DNA of 64,000 bases from Kitasatospora sp. GP82 (GCF_029892105.1 NZ_JARZAJ010000022.1:84952-148951), one strand, 5' to 3'. Positions 41,062-50,909 are shown, numbered from the stretch's first letter. Notes: generated from the sequence alone by a model not told the origin. Program-made: numbers and translations.

Positions 41062-43890
41062 GTGGACGACCCCCGGCCCCCGCAGCCGCACAGCGCGCAG
41101 TCCCCCGCCGACCGGCCCGCCGACGACCGGCACAGCTACCCCCAGCACTGGGAGGCCGACGTCCTGCTGCGCGACGGCGGCACGGCCAGGATCCGTCCGA
41201 TCACCCCGGCCGACGCCGACCGGCTGGTGGAGTTCTACGAGCAGGTCTCCGACCAGTCGAAGTACTTCCGCTTCTTCGCCCCTTACCCCCGGCTGTCCGA
41301 CAAGGACGTCAGGCGCTTCACGCACCACGACTACATCAACCGCGTCGGCCTGGCGGTCGTGGTCAGGGACCGCTTCATCGCGACCGTCCGCTACGACCGG
41401 ATCGATCCCGAGGGCCGTCCGTCGGCCAGTGGCACCGACGCCGAGGTGGCCTTCCTGGTGCAGGACGCCCACCAGGGCCGGGGTGTGGCCTCCGCGCTGC
41501 TGGAGCACATCGCGGCCGTCGCCCAGGAGCGCGGCATCCGCCGCTTCACCGCCGAGGTGCTGCCCGAGAACCGCAAGATGGTGAAGGTCTTCACCGACGC
41601 CGGGTACGTCCAGCGGCGCAGCTTCACCGACGGGGTCGTCCACCTGGAGTTCGACCTGGAGCCGACCGCCGCCTCGCTCGCGGTGATGCGGGCGCGCGAG
41701 CACCGCGCCGAGGCCAGGTCCGTCCAACGCCTGCTCACCCCGCGTTCGGTGGCCGTGGTCGGGGTGTCCCGCAGTCCGCAGTCGGCCGGCCGGGCGCTGC
41801 TGCGCAACCTGGCCGGGTTCGACGGGCCGGTGTACGCGGTGAACCGCAACGCCCCGTCCGGCACCGAGCTGGACGGCGTCCCCAGCTACCGCTCACTACT
41901 GGAGATCCCGGGCCCGGTCGATCTCGCGGTGATCGCGGTGCCCGCCACCGCCGTCCCGGCCGCCGTCGCCGAGTGCGGTGCGCACGGCGTGCAGGGCCTG
42001 GTGGTGGTCACCGCGGGGTACGCCGAGACCGGGCCCGAGGGCCGGGAGCGGCAGCGTGCGCTGGTGCGGCAGGCCCGCGCCGCCGGGATGCGGGTGATCG
42101 GCCCGAACGCCTTCGGCCTGCTCAACACCGACCCCGAGCACCCGCTCAACGCCTCGCTGGCACCCGTCCTGCCCGAGCGCGGCCCGTTCGGCCTGTTCTG
42201 CCAGTCCGGTGCCATCGGCGTCGCCCTGCTGGAGGCCGCGCACCGCCGGGGCATGGGCATCTCCTCCTTCGCCTCGGTCGGCAACCGCGCCGACGTCTCG
42301 GGCAACGACTGGCTGCAGTACTGGGAGGAGGACCCGGCCACCGAGGTGGTGCTGCTCTACCTGGAGTCCTTCGGCAACCCGCGCAAGTTCACCCGGATCG
42401 CCCGCCGGCTGGCCGCCGTCAAACCGGTCGTGGTGATCAAGGGAGCCCGGCACACCGGCAGCCTTCCGCCCGGCCACGCCGTCCAGCCCGCGGCCGGTGG
42501 ACTGCGCGACGCCACCGTGGACGCGCTGTTCCAGCAGGCCGGTGTGCTGCGGGTGGACACCATCACCGAGCTGTACGACACCGCCGAACTGCTCGCCGCC
42601 GGGCCGCTGCCGGCCGGTGACCGGGTCGCCGTGGTCGGCAACTCCGACTCGCTCGGCCTGCTCACGCACGACGCGTGCCTGAGCGCCGGACTCCGCCCGC
42701 GCACCCCGGTCGACCTGACCACCGCCGCCACCGGGGAGAACTTCCGCATCGCGCTGGACACCGCGCTCGCCGACCCCGCCGTGGACGCGGTCATCGCCGT
42801 CGCCATCCCGCCGATCGCCGCCCGGACCGCGATCCCCGCCCAGCTGGGCGCCGACGAGCCCGAGTTCGCCGAAGCGCTCACCGAAGCGGCGGTACGGGCC
42901 AGGGAGTTGGGCAAGCCGCTGCTGCTCGCCCACCTCGCGCTGACCGAACTGCCCGAGCGGCTGCGCTCGGTGGGCATCCCCGCCTACCCGGCGCCGGAGC
43001 GGGCCGTGCAGGCACTGACCCAGGCCGTCCGCTACGCCGACTGGCGCCGCCGCACCGCCGAGGCCGAGCAGACCGCCCGGGTGCCCGAGTTCGACCGGAT
43101 CGACGAGGCCAGGGCCCGCGCGCTGATCGCCGGAGCCCTTCAGGGCCGTACCGGCACCACCCCGCGCACCCGGCCCGGCGGTGCTCCCGGCTTCTTCGAG
43201 AAGTGGCGCACCCTGCCCGACGACAAGGCCGCCGCCCTGCTCGCCCACTACGGCATCGACGTGGTGCCGACCCTGCCCGCGCCCGACGAGGAGAGCGCGG
43301 TCAGGGCCGCCGCCGCCCTCGGCTACCCGGTCGCCCTCAAGGCCACCGCCGAGCACCTGCGCCACCGCCCGGACCTGGGCAGCGTCCGACTCGACCTGAC
43401 CGGCGAGCCGGGCCTGCGCCGGGCCTACCGCGAACTGGACGACCTGCTCGGCGGTGCCGAGCAGGTCCGCCCGGTGGTCCAGCGGCTCGCCCCGCGAGGC
43501 GTGGACACCGTGATCGGCGCCACCGTCGACCCCGGGGTCGGGGCGATCCTCTCCTTCGGTCTGGCCGGAGCCCCCGCCGAACTGCTCGGTGATGTCGCTC
43601 ACCGTCTGATCCCGGCCACCGACCAGGACGTGGCCTCGCTGATCCGCGAGGTCAGGGCCGCCCCGCTGCTGTTCGGCTGGCGCGGCGCGGTCCCGGTGGA
43701 CACCGACGCGCTGGAGGAGCTGCTGCTGCGGGTCTCCCGGCTGGTCGACGACCTTCCAGAGGTCGCCTCGGTGGATCTCGAACCGGTGGTCGTCGCCCCG
43801 CACGGCCTTGCGGTCCTCCAGGCGCGCGTACGGATCGCCCCGCTCCCCGTCCGCACCGATCTGGGCCCACGCGCCATGAGCACCCTGTAA
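41062..43890 (+). CDS. GNAT acetyltransferase / acyl-CoA synthetase (ADP-forming) fusion
   Basis: A 942-residue protein. Residues about 35-215 are a GNAT domain (acetyl-CoA loop FLVQDAHQGRGVASALLEH). From 225 on it carries the CoA-binding (VAVVGVSRSPQSAGRALLRNL), succinyl-CoA-ligase-like ('FCQSGAIGVALLEAAHRRGMGISSFASVGNRADVSGNDWL') and ATP-grasp domains of NDP-forming acyl-CoA synthetases. This layout matches Pat-type lysine acetyltransferases with the GNAT domain at the N-terminus, which silence acyl-CoA synthetases in actinobacteria. GTG 41062 lies about 10 bases after GATAAC, suggesting a leaderless transcript; GTG 41041 is possible. Divergent from ptsH. Confidence 0.9.
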   Translation: MDDPRPPQPHSAQSPADRPADDRHSYPQHWEADVLLRDGGTARIRPITPADADRLVEFYEQVSDQSKYFRFFAPYPRLSDKDVRRFTHHDYINRVGLAVVVRDRFIATVRYDRIDPEGRPSASGTDAEVAFLVQDAHQGRGVASALLEHIAAVAQERGIRRFTAEVLPENRKMVKVFTDAGYVQRRSFTDGVVHLEFDLEPTAASLAVMRAREHRAEARSVQRLLTPRSVAVVGVSRSPQSAGRALLRNLAGFDGPVYAVNRNAPSGTELDGVPSYRSLLEIPGPVDLAVIAVPATAVPAAVAECGAHGVQGLVVVTAGYAETGPEGRERQRALVRQARAAGMRVIGPNAFGLLNTDPEHPLNASLAPVLPERGPFGLFCQSGAIGVALLEAAHRRGMGISSFASVGNRADVSGNDWLQYWEEDPATEVVLLYLESFGNPRKFTRIARRLAAVKPVVVIKGARHTGSLPPGHAVQPAAGGLRDATVDALFQQAGVLRVDTITELYDTAELLAAGPLPAGDRVAVVGNSDSLGLLTHDACLSAGLRPRTPVDLTTAATGENFRIALDTALADPAVDAVIAVAIPPIAARTAIPAQLGADEPEFAEALTEAAVRARELGKPLLLAHLALTELPERLRSVGIPAYPAPERAVQALTQAVRYADWRRRTAEAEQTARVPEFDRIDEARARALIAGALQGRTGTTPRTRPGGAPGFFEKWRTLPDDKAAALLAHYGIDVVPTLPAPDEESAVRAAAALGYPVALKATAEHLRHRPDLGSVRLDLTGEPGLRRAYRELDDLLGGAEQVRPVVQRLAPRGVDTVIGATVDPGVGAILSFGLAGAPAELLGDVAHRLIPATDQDVASLIREVRAAPLLFGWRGAVPVDTDALEELLLRVSRLVDDLPEVASVDLEPVVVAPHGLAVLQARVRIAPLPVRTDLGPRAMSTL

Positions 43891-43992
43891 CCTTCCTTGG
43901 TTGCGCCCCTCAGTTCCTCCCATGGGCGCGGAAGGCCGGAAGCCCGGCCCAGTGCCGACCGCTTCGTCGGCGGGACATGCCAGGATGGAGCT

Positions 43993-44583
43993 ATGGCGAA
44001 GACCGGTACCACCACCACGCAGGACCTGCGCTCGGCAATCGAGCGCAGCGGCTACTACCCGGCCCTGGTGTCCGAAGCCGTCGAGTCCGCGGTGGGGCCC
44101 GAGCCGATCACCTCGTACCTGGTGCACCAGGAGACCACCTTCGACGCCAACGAGGTGCGCCGCCATGTGACGGTGCTGGTGCTCACCCCGTCCAGGTTCG
44201 TGGTCAGCCACACCGACGAGCAGTCCGGCGACGCCACCAGCCCGCAGCCGTACGCGACGACCTCCACCGAGTGCGTCCGGATCGACCGGATCAACTCCGT
44301 GGTGCTCAGCCGTATGGTCGCCAACCCCGAGACGTACACCCCCGGCACGCTGCCCCGCGAGGTGGTGCTCACCATCGGCTGGGGCGCCGTGCAGCGGATC
44401 GACCTGGAGCCGGCCGGCTGCTCCGACCCGAACTGCGAGGCCGACCACGGCTACACCGGCTCGGCCACGGCTGACGACCTGTCGCTGCGGGTCAGCGAGG
44501 CCGGGGACGGCCCGGAGACGGTGGCCCAGGCCCTGGTCTTCGCGCGCGCCCTGTCCGAGGCGACCATCGCCACCCGGGGCTGA
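43993..44583 (+). CDS. DUF5998 family protein
   Basis: A 196-residue cytoplasmic protein matching the actinobacterial DUF5998 family ('LRSAIERSGYYPALVSEAVESAVGPEPITSYLVHQETTFD..EVRRHVTVLVLTPSRFVVSHTDE'). It has a CSDPNCEADHGY segment that could bind metal. Function unknown. ATG 43993 sits just after GGATGGAG. The phosphodiesterase gene follows by 8 bases, then thymidine kinase by 41, so the three are probably one operon. Confidence 0.88.
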   Translation: MAKTGTTTTQDLRSAIERSGYYPALVSEAVESAVGPEPITSYLVHQETTFDANEVRRHVTVLVLTPSRFVVSHTDEQSGDATSPQPYATTSTECVRIDRINSVVLSRMVANPETYTPGTLPREVVLTIGWGAVQRIDLEPAGCSDPNCEADHGYTGSATADDLSLRVSEAGDGPETVAQALVFARALSEATIATRG

Positions 44584-44591
44584 AGCGCTCC

Positions 44592-45758
44592 ATGACGACG
44601 CACCTCGGTTACGACCCCTTCGAGATCCTCGACCCCTCCGGCGCCCCCGCCCCCGCGTACGGGCGCGCCTCGCTGGCCGACCTGCTGCCCGCCGTGGTGG
44701 CGGGGCTCGGCGTGCCGGGCTTCGAGAGTGGGCTGCCGCTCGTTCCGGCCGACCGGGTCTGTGTCTTCCTGGTCGACGGCATGGGGTGGGAGCTGATCAA
44801 GCGTCACCCCGACTGGGCGCCCTTCCTCAACTCGCTGGTCGCGGGCGGCCGGGCGATCACCGCAGGGTTCCCCTCGACCACGGCGACTTCGCTGGCCTCG
44901 GTCGGCACCGGGCTCACCCCCGGCCTGCACGGGCTGGCCGGGTACACCGTGGCGGTGCCCGGCGCGGGCTATCTGATGAACCAGCTGCGCTGGCAGCCGC
45001 CCGTCGAGCCGAGCAGCTGGCAGCCGTACCCGACCGTCTTCGAGCAGGCCCATGTGGCCGGGGTGGCGACCTGCCAGGTCTCCTCGCCGCTGTTCGCGCA
45101 GACCCCGCTCACCCGGGTCGCGCTCTCCGGCGGTCTCTTCCTCGGCCGCACCACCGCCGAGGAGCGGATGGACGCCTCCGCCCAGTGGCTGGCCGAGCAC
45201 GACCGGGCCCTCGTCTACACCTACGTCAGCGAACTCGACGCCGCGGGGCACCGCTACGGCGTCGACTCCGACGAATGGCGCCTGACCCTCAACACCGTGG
45301 ACCGCCTGGCCCAGCGGCTCGCCGAGCAGCTCCCGCCGCGCTCGGTGCTCTACGTCACCGCCGACCACGGCATGATCGACATTGCTCCCGAGGACCGGAT
45401 CGACTTCGACGAGGACTGGGAGCTGAGCGCGGGCGTCGCCCTGCTCGGCGGCGAGGGCCGGGCCCGGCACGTGTACGCGGTGCCCGGCGCGGCCGCCGAT
45501 GTGCACACCGTCTGGAGCGAGGTGCTCGGCGACCGGATGTGGGTGGCCGGCCGGGACCAGGCGATAGCCGCCGGCTGGTTCGGCCCCGTGGTGGACGACC
45601 GGGTCTACCACCGGATCGGCGATGTGGTGGCCGCAGCCCGCGACGACGTCGCGGTGATCGCCTCCCGCAGCGAACCCGGCGAGTCCTCGATGATCGGCCT
45701 GCACGGTTCGATGACCCCGGTCGAGCAGCTTGTGCCGCTGCTCGAAGTCCGCGCCTGA
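44592..45758 (+). CDS. Alkaline phosphatase superfamily phosphodiesterase/pyrophosphatase
   Basis: A 388-residue member of the type I phosphodiesterase/nucleotide pyrophosphatase family. Metal motifs are VFLVDGMGW (about 55-63) and VTADHGMID (about 255-263). The nucleophile Thr lies in FPSTTATSLASVGTG (about 95-109), and ELDAAGHRYG supplies further Asp/His ligands. No signal peptide, so cytosolic, probably hydrolysing nucleotide diesters or pyrophosphates. It starts 8 bases after the DUF5998 gene and precedes thymidine kinase. Confidence 0.88.
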   Translation: MTTHLGYDPFEILDPSGAPAPAYGRASLADLLPAVVAGLGVPGFESGLPLVPADRVCVFLVDGMGWELIKRHPDWAPFLNSLVAGGRAITAGFPSTTATSLASVGTGLTPGLHGLAGYTVAVPGAGYLMNQLRWQPPVEPSSWQPYPTVFEQAHVAGVATCQVSSPLFAQTPLTRVALSGGLFLGRTTAEERMDASAQWLAEHDRALVYTYVSELDAAGHRYGVDSDEWRLTLNTVDRLAQRLAEQLPPRSVLYVTADHGMIDIAPEDRIDFDEDWELSAGVALLGGEGRARHVYAVPGAAADVHTVWSEVLGDRMWVAGRDQAIAAGWFGPVVDDRVYHRIGDVVAAARDDVAVIASRSEPGESSMIGLHGSMTPVEQLVPLLEVRA

Positions 45759-45799
45759 TCCACACCCACCCAGAAAACCGAAAGGCTCCCGCACCACCC

Positions 45800-46456
45800 A
45801 TGGCTGACCTGGTGTTCTTCTCCGGCACGATGGACTGCGGCAAGTCGACGCTCGCCCTCCAGCTCGACCACAACCACGCCGCACGCGGCCGCAAGGGGAT
45901 CATCTTCTCCCGCCACGACCGGGCCGGTGCCTCCACGATCTCCAGCCGGCTCGGCCTGCGCGCCGACGCCGTCGAGGTCACCGAGGACTTCGACTTCCAC
46001 GCCTATGTGGTCCACCTGCTCTCGGCCGGTGGCAAGGTCGACTACCTGATCTGCGACGAGGCCAACTTCTACGCCGCCGAACAGGTCGACCAACTGGCCC
46101 GGGTGGTGGACGAGTTGAGCATCGACGTGTTCACCTTCGGTATCACCACCGACTTCCGCACCCGGCTCTTCCCCGGCTCCCAGCGGCTGATCGAGCTCGC
46201 CGACCGGGTGGAGATCCTCCAGGTCGAGGCACTGTGCTGGTGCGGTGCCCGGGCCACCCACAACGCCCGCACCGTCGGCGGCGTGATGGTGGTCGAGGGC
46301 GCGCAGGTGGTGGTCGGCGACATCGCGGTCAACGAGGGCGAGGTCGGCTACGAGGTGCTCTGCCGACGCCACCACCGCCGTCGGCTCACGGCCGCGACCG
46401 CCCGCGCCTCGGTGCTCTCCCCGGACGTGCTGCCCTTCGAGGAACAGCGCTCCTGA
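45800..46456 (+). CDS. tdk: Thymidine kinase
   Basis: A 218-residue type II thymidine kinase, phosphorylating thymidine to dTMP. The P-loop SGTMDCGKST (8-17), Walker B LICDEANF (83-90) and flexible lasso region are present, as are zinc ligands C-x-C (CWC, about 146-148) and C-x-x-H (CRRH, about 188-191). The C-terminal tail is Ala/Arg-rich. ATG 45800 is the only sensible start. Third gene of an inferred DUF5998-phosphodiesterase-tdk operon. Confidence 0.95.
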   Translation: MADLVFFSGTMDCGKSTLALQLDHNHAARGRKGIIFSRHDRAGASTISSRLGLRADAVEVTEDFDFHAYVVHLLSAGGKVDYLICDEANFYAAEQVDQLARVVDELSIDVFTFGITTDFRTRLFPGSQRLIELADRVEILQVEALCWCGARATHNARTVGGVMVVEGAQVVVGDIAVNEGEVGYEVLCRRHHRRRLTAATARASVLSPDVLPFEEQRS

Positions 46457-46489
46457 GTGCCCTTTCGCGGACCGCAACCACGCAGAGCC

Positions 46490-46554
46490 TCAGGGGCGTG
46501 CGCTCAACTCTGCAGGCCTGTGGTGAGTTGTCCGCGCAGTTCCCCGCGCCCCTG
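46490..46554. repeat. Dispersed intergenic motif, copy 2, in a cruciform-like element
   Basis: CAGGGGCG near 46490 pairs with CGCCCCTG at 46547-46554, with inner arms CAACTC / GAGTTG. The right side (46533-46553) is the complement of the motif at 28243-28263. It fills the gap between convergent tdk and the VOC gene and may end both transcripts. Confidence 0.6.
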
Positions 46555-46574
46555 GGAGCGTGCCCCGATCTCGT

Positions 46575-47333
46575 CTAGGGCTGGTCGTAGGGGAGTTGGA
46601 CGACGGAGAAGCGTCCGCCCTGCGGGTCGGCCAGCCGGGCCACCCGGCCACTCGGGGTGTCGTGCGGCCCCACCAGCACCGCGCCGCCCAGCGCGACCGC
46701 CTGAGTCGCTGTCAGATCGGCGTCGGTGACCGCGAAGTGGACCCGCCAGCGCGGCGGCCCCTCCCGAAGGCCGGTACTGCGCCGGATGCCCGTCGCCGGC
46801 AGATCGCCGAGCGACTGCGCGGCGTCCGCCTCGGCCGCACCCGGTCCGAACACCGTGCGGTAGAAGGCGGCGGCCGAGGGTTCGTCCGGAGTCAGCAGCT
46901 CGCTCCAGGCCGGAGCGCCCGGCTCGCCGACCACCTCCCAGCCGACGTGCTCCTCGCCCTGCCAGAGGCCGAACACCGCGCCGGACACATCGGCGGCGAT
47001 CGCCAGCCGCCCGGCGCCCTCGGCCTGGAGCGGGCCGACCGCCACCGTGCCGCCGCACTCGCGGATCCGCTGCGAGACCTGGTCGGCGTCCTTCACCGAG
47101 AAGTACGTCGTCCACTCCACGCGATGGCCGGAACCCGGAGGGGTGACCCCGATTCCGGCGACCTTGGCGCCGTGCAGGCTGGCCCGCGCGTAGCTGCCGA
47201 GATGGCCGGGGCCCGGCGTGAACTCCCAGTCCAGCAGGGCTCCGTAGAAGGCCATGGCCCCCTGGTGGTCGCTGGTCATCAGGCTCACCCAGCAGGGCAT
47301 GCCCTGGGTCAGCCGCACCTTCACCGCAGTCAT
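46575..47333 (-). CDS. VOC (glyoxalase/bleomycin-resistance-like) family protein
   Basis: A 252-residue protein with two tandem vicinal-oxygen-chelate modules (about 8-120 and 130-250). The first begins 'GMPCWVSLMTSDHQGAMAFYGALLDWEF', the second 'PAWSELLTPDEPSAAAFYRTVFG', the usual order for two-module VOC proteins. Metal ligands cannot be assigned with confidence. Substrate unknown. ATG 47333 has GAGGAGG eight bases upstream, which decides the start although the frame is open beyond it. Confidence 0.85.
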   Translation of the reverse strand: MTAVKVRLTQGMPCWVSLMTSDHQGAMAFYGALLDWEFTPGPGHLGSYARASLHGAKVAGIGVTPPGSGHRVEWTTYFSVKDADQVSQRIRECGGTVAVGPLQAEGAGRLAIAADVSGAVFGLWQGEEHVGWEVVGEPGAPAWSELLTPDEPSAAAFYRTVFGPGAAEADAAQSLGDLPATGIRRSTGLREGPPRWRVHFAVTDADLTATQAVALGGAVLVGPHDTPSGRVARLADPQGGRFSVVQLPYDQP

Positions 47334-47475
47334 CGCGTGCCTCCTCGCCGGGGGCGGCAGGCGGGGCCGCCGCGCGTCCCACGGCGATCGTTCCACCCCG
47401 GGCCCGCCGAAATCCTGTGGCCGCGCGGCGGAACAAGGCAAAGACCGTATAAAGAGCGGAGTTGTGCGCGTCACA

Positions 47476-48366
47476 ATGGCGGACATGACAGCCGCATCCA
47501 CTGATGGTTCCGTCGCCGGCTCCCCGCTCGACGGTTCTCCGCTGATCTCCGTCGCCGAGCTTGCGGCGGCCCTCGACTCAGGGCACCCGCCGGTCCTGCT
47601 CGACATCCGCTGGCAGCTCGGCGGCCCGCCCGGCGCACGGGAGTTCGCCGCCGGGCACCTGCCGGGCGCACACTACGTCGACCTCGACCGGGAGTTGGCC
47701 TCCCCGCCCGGAGCCGCCGGACGCCACCCGCTGCCCGACCCCGAGGTGTTCGGCGCTGCCCTGCGCCGGGCCGGGGTGAGCGCCGACCGCCCGGTGGTGG
47801 TCTACGACGCCGGTCCCGCCACCTCGGCCGCCCGCGCCTGGTGGCTGCTGCACTGGTCCGGACACCCGGACGTCCGGGTGCTGGACGGCGGCCTCGCCGC
47901 CTGGCGAGCGGCCGGTCTGCCGGAGAGCACCGAGCAGCCCGCGGCCGAGGACGGCGACTTCAAGCCCGCACCCGGCCAACTGCCCACCCTGGACGCCCGC
48001 CAGGCCGCCGAGCTGGCCCGTACCGGTCTGCTGCTGGACGCCCGCGCGGGCGAGCGCTACCGGGGCGAGGCCGAGCCGATCGACCCCAGGGCCGGGCACA
48101 TCCCCGGCGCGGTGAGCGCCCCCACGACGGAGAACCTCGCCGCGGACGGGCGCTTCCTGCCTGCAGCCACGCTCGCCGAACGCTTCCGCACGCTCGGGGT
48201 CGGCAAGGGGGAGGTCGGCGTCTACTGCGGCTCCGGCGTGACCGCCGCGCACGAACTGCTGGCCCTTCGGGTGGCGGGCTTCGGCGCCGCGCTGTACCCG
48301 GGCTCCTGGAGCGAGTGGTCCGGCAACCCGGACAACCCGGTGGCCACCGGCCATCTGCCGGGCTGA
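47476..48366 (+). CDS. Two-domain sulfurtransferase (rhodanese)
   Basis: A 296-residue thiosulfate or 3-mercaptopyruvate sulfurtransferase. Two rhodanese modules: an inactive first (about 25-150, 'LLDIRWQLGGPPGAREFAAGHLPGAHYVDLD') and a catalytic second (about 170-290) with the Cys in VGVYCGSGVTAAH (about 255). The six-residue loop CGSGVT favours mercaptopyruvate-type enzymes over thiosulfate-type. TATAAAG at 47446-47452 is a good -10 candidate, giving a leader of about 20 bases; ATG 47476 is preferred over ATG 47485. Confidence 0.9.
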   Translation: MADMTAASTDGSVAGSPLDGSPLISVAELAAALDSGHPPVLLDIRWQLGGPPGAREFAAGHLPGAHYVDLDRELASPPGAAGRHPLPDPEVFGAALRRAGVSADRPVVVYDAGPATSAARAWWLLHWSGHPDVRVLDGGLAAWRAAGLPESTEQPAAEDGDFKPAPGQLPTLDARQAAELARTGLLLDARAGERYRGEAEPIDPRAGHIPGAVSAPTTENLAADGRFLPAATLAERFRTLGVGKGEVGVYCGSGVTAAHELLALRVAGFGAALYPGSWSEWSGNPDNPVATGHLPG

Positions 48367-48377
48367 CAGCTCGACCG

Positions 48378-48416
48378 GGTACGGGCCGGCCGGGATCGCC
48401 CCGGTCGGCCCGTACC
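48378..48416 (+). terminator. Terminator of sulfurtransferase gene
   Basis: 17-base stem with one G-T pair (GGTACGGGCCGGCCGGG / CCCGGTCGGCCCGTACC) and loop ATCGC, 12 bases past the stop codon. Confidence 0.85.
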
Positions 48417-48618
48417 GAAGCCTGTGCCCTTCCCCGGTGCGGATCGTTGTCCCGTACGGGGAACGGGCCGCGCCGTCCAGGGCGTGGGGCTCTGCATGAT
48501 CGGCTGCGTGCGAGAGCAACCCTGCGGGCGACCCTCTGCGAAGGTGCACGGCCGGTCACGCACACAGCAGCAGAACCCCACATCCCGGGGACACCGCCTG
48601 GCTGCGGTCCGCGAAGAG

Positions 48619-49644
48619 TCAGTCCTGTTTCTTGCGGCGGCTGCCGAAGACGATCTCGTCCCAGCTCGGGACGGTGGCCCGGCGGCCCGGACGGACGCCG
48701 TCCGCCTCGGCCTGACGGTCCGTCGTACCGACCAGCCGCTCCCGGTGCGGGGCGACCGCGCGCGGCATCAGGATGTCCGCGTACGCCGAACCCGCGCCGA
48801 CGCTGGCTGCCGGAGCGGCATGCTCCTCGGCCTCCTCGGCCTCCTCGACCGGGACCGGTTCGACGGCCGGGACGGTGAGCTCGCCCCGGAACGCGGGCAC
48901 CACGTCCAGCAGGCTGGTCAGCGAGTCCCGGCCCTCGGCCGTGGCCTCGCGGACCTCGCGCGCCGACATGATCCGGTCCGCCGAGGGCCGCTCGATCATC
49001 GGGCGGGCCGGCCGGTCCTGGGGGAGCCGGGCGATCCTCGGGATGAACGGGAAGACCGAGTCCTCCTCGCGCTCGACGCTCTCGCCGATCAGCGAGCGGG
49101 CCTCGTCGTCGTTCGGCTGCACCAGGCGGCGCGGCGGGTCGTACGTCCAGCTCGCGCTGCGGCCCTCGCCGTCCGCCCGGTAGTAGAGGATGACCTCCCA
49201 GGTGCCGTCGTCGCGACGCCAGGAGTCCCACCGCTCGGTGTCCTTCTCCGCGGCGCGCAGCGCCAGGCGCTCGGCCACGGCCTCGCCGAGCTGCGGACCG
49301 GTGGGTTCGCCGTGCCGACGGATCGCCGTCTTCCTGGCCCGCTCGGCCATGAAGGCGCGCTCGGCCAGTACCGGACCCTCGAAGCGCCGCACCCGGTCCA
49401 CCGAAATACCGGCGGCCTGAGCGACCTCCTCGGCGGAGGCACCGGCTCGTATCCGCGCCTGGATGTCCCGGGGGCGGAGGTGGCTCTCGACCTCGATCTC
49501 GATCTGGCCGAGGCGCGGCCGGTCCCCGCGGATGGCGGCGCGTAGCCGCTCGTCGATGGGGAGGGTGTACTCCGTGCTGTCGGCAGCCTTGAGCACCAGC
49601 CGTGTGCCGTCATTGCTGACCGCCACGACGCGCAGTTCGGGCAC
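48619..49644 (-). CDS. sepH: Cell-division protein SepH (DUF3071)
   Basis: A 341-residue FtsZ-interacting protein of actinobacteria that promotes FtsZ filament assembly. The conserved N-terminal DUF3071 domain starts PELRVVAVSNDGTRLVLKAADS and holds a helix-turn-helix-like motif (ASAEEVAQAAGISVDRVRRFE, about 68-88). A long acidic linker follows, and the C-terminus ends in the conserved VPSWDEIVFGSRRK. GTG 49644 follows GGGAGG; upstream open sequence has no homology. Monocistronic, divergent from a membrane protein across 440 bases. Confidence 0.93.
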   Translation of the reverse strand: MPELRVVAVSNDGTRLVLKAADSTEYTLPIDERLRAAIRGDRPRLGQIEIEVESHLRPRDIQARIRAGASAEEVAQAAGISVDRVRRFEGPVLAERAFMAERARKTAIRRHGEPTGPQLGEAVAERLALRAAEKDTERWDSWRRDDGTWEVILYYRADGEGRSASWTYDPPRRLVQPNDDEARSLIGESVEREEDSVFPFIPRIARLPQDRPARPMIERPSADRIMSAREVREATAEGRDSLTSLLDVVPAFRGELTVPAVEPVPVEEAEEAEEHAAPAASVGAGSAYADILMPRAVAPHRERLVGTTDRQAEADGVRPGRRATVPSWDEIVFGSRRKKQD

Positions 49645-50084
49645 GGTTACCTCCCGGGTGGTGCCTGCCGACGTCACCTGCGTCGCTGCTCCCGTACTGA
49701 GTGTGGCCTGCCCACTCGCGAGTGGCCACAACCTTGCTGAGTTACTCGGCGTGTCGGGCTTTCGCCTCAACCCGCCCTTATGGCACGGTTGCCTGTTTGC
49801 CACGTCGCCGGTCGACGTCGCGCCCGGATGCCCCGATCGCCGTCTGACGGGCTGTCGATACTTTGACCAAAGGCTCAGGCTCCACGAACAGTACTCCATT
49901 CGTGGCACCCGGAGGGGCGGCTCGCCGCTCAAGTCTCCCGCGATTCACGGGAATCTCAAGGGCGGGCACTCCAATGGCGGACCGCCGATCAGTGGACGGT
50001 GATCATCTTCACATATATCGACCGCTAAGAACCACATTTTCGCCCCTTGTGTCCTTCTTTGTGCAAGATGGAGGGACTTGTTCG
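49645..50084. other. 440-base divergent promoter region, sepH / membrane protein
   Basis: No credible gene. A small perfect repeat CTTTG-ac-CAAAG lies near 49861-49872, and an A/T-rich patch ACATATATCG near 50010 may hold a rightward -10. Neither is firm. Confidence 0.4.
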
Positions 50085-50909
50085 ATGTCGAGTCGTAGCG
50101 ACCGAGGGATGTTGATGCCGCAGCAGCGCGAGCAGGGCGGGCTCAAAGCCGCCGCCGAACCAGCGGAGAGCGGCCGCGGCCGACTGGAGCTGAGCATGGC
50201 TAAGGTCACCGCCAGCGCCCTGGCCGCCGTGGTCGGTGCGGTGCTCGCCTCCGAGCTCGGTGTGTACGGCACGATCCTCGGCGCCGCCGTGGTCAGTATC
50301 GGTGCCACCACCGGCAGCGCGATCTTCCAGCACGTCTTCAAGCGGACCGGTGAGCAGCTGCGCAGCGTGGTGGACCGGAGCCCGGCCGCCACCGTCAACG
50401 GCCTCCGCCAGGTCCCGGCCGACGGGCCGGGGGAGATCTCCTCCGAGTGGAACGAGCCGCAGACCGTGCGGGCCAGGCGGCGCTGGACCTGGAAGACGTA
50501 CGCGGCGGTCTCAGGCCTGATCTTCGCCCTCGCGATGACGCCGATCCTGGTGGTGGAGCTGGCCGCGGGAAAGCCGCTGCACGACATCACCACCGGGCGG
50601 ACCGGTTCCGGCACCTCGTTGAATCCGGGCAGCAGGCCCGCTCCGCCCGCCCCGCCGTCGGACCGGCAGTCCTCACCGGGCACCGTTGACACCGGCCCGT
50701 CCTCGGCCCTCCCGAGCCGTACGCCGAGCGCGCCGGCGAGCGGCACCGGGGCGAGTACCAGCCCCTCGGCGACACCCTCCGACACCCCGAGCGGCTCGCC
50801 GAGCAGCGGCCCTCCGGCGCCGCCGACGTCCTCCCAGAGCCCGGCCACCGGTGGGGGCGGCGCGGTGGACCAGCCGCAGAACGCGCCCTCGGGCACGCCG
50901 ACCCCCTGA
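50085..50909 (+). CDS. Membrane protein with Ser/Pro-rich extracellular tail
   Basis: A 274-residue protein of unknown function. A hydrophobic region at about 40-75 (SALAAVVGAVLASELGVYGTILGAAVVSIGATTGSAIF) and a helix at about 145-165 (YAAVSGLIFALAMTPILVVELAAG) are separated by a charged loop. The last 100 residues are a Pro/Ser/Thr/Gly tail typical of cell-wall spanning regions. No catalytic motif is seen. ATG 50085 follows GGAGGGA; ATGs at 50109 and 50115 are possible. Streptomycete homologues usually sit beside sepH, as I recall. Confidence 0.7.
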   Translation: MSSRSDRGMLMPQQREQGGLKAAAEPAESGRGRLELSMAKVTASALAAVVGAVLASELGVYGTILGAAVVSIGATTGSAIFQHVFKRTGEQLRSVVDRSPAATVNGLRQVPADGPGEISSEWNEPQTVRARRRWTWKTYAAVSGLIFALAMTPILVVELAAGKPLHDITTGRTGSGTSLNPGSRPAPPAPPSDRQSSPGTVDTGPSSALPSRTPSAPASGTGASTSPSATPSDTPSGSPSSGPPAPPTSSQSPATGGGGAVDQPQNAPSGTPTP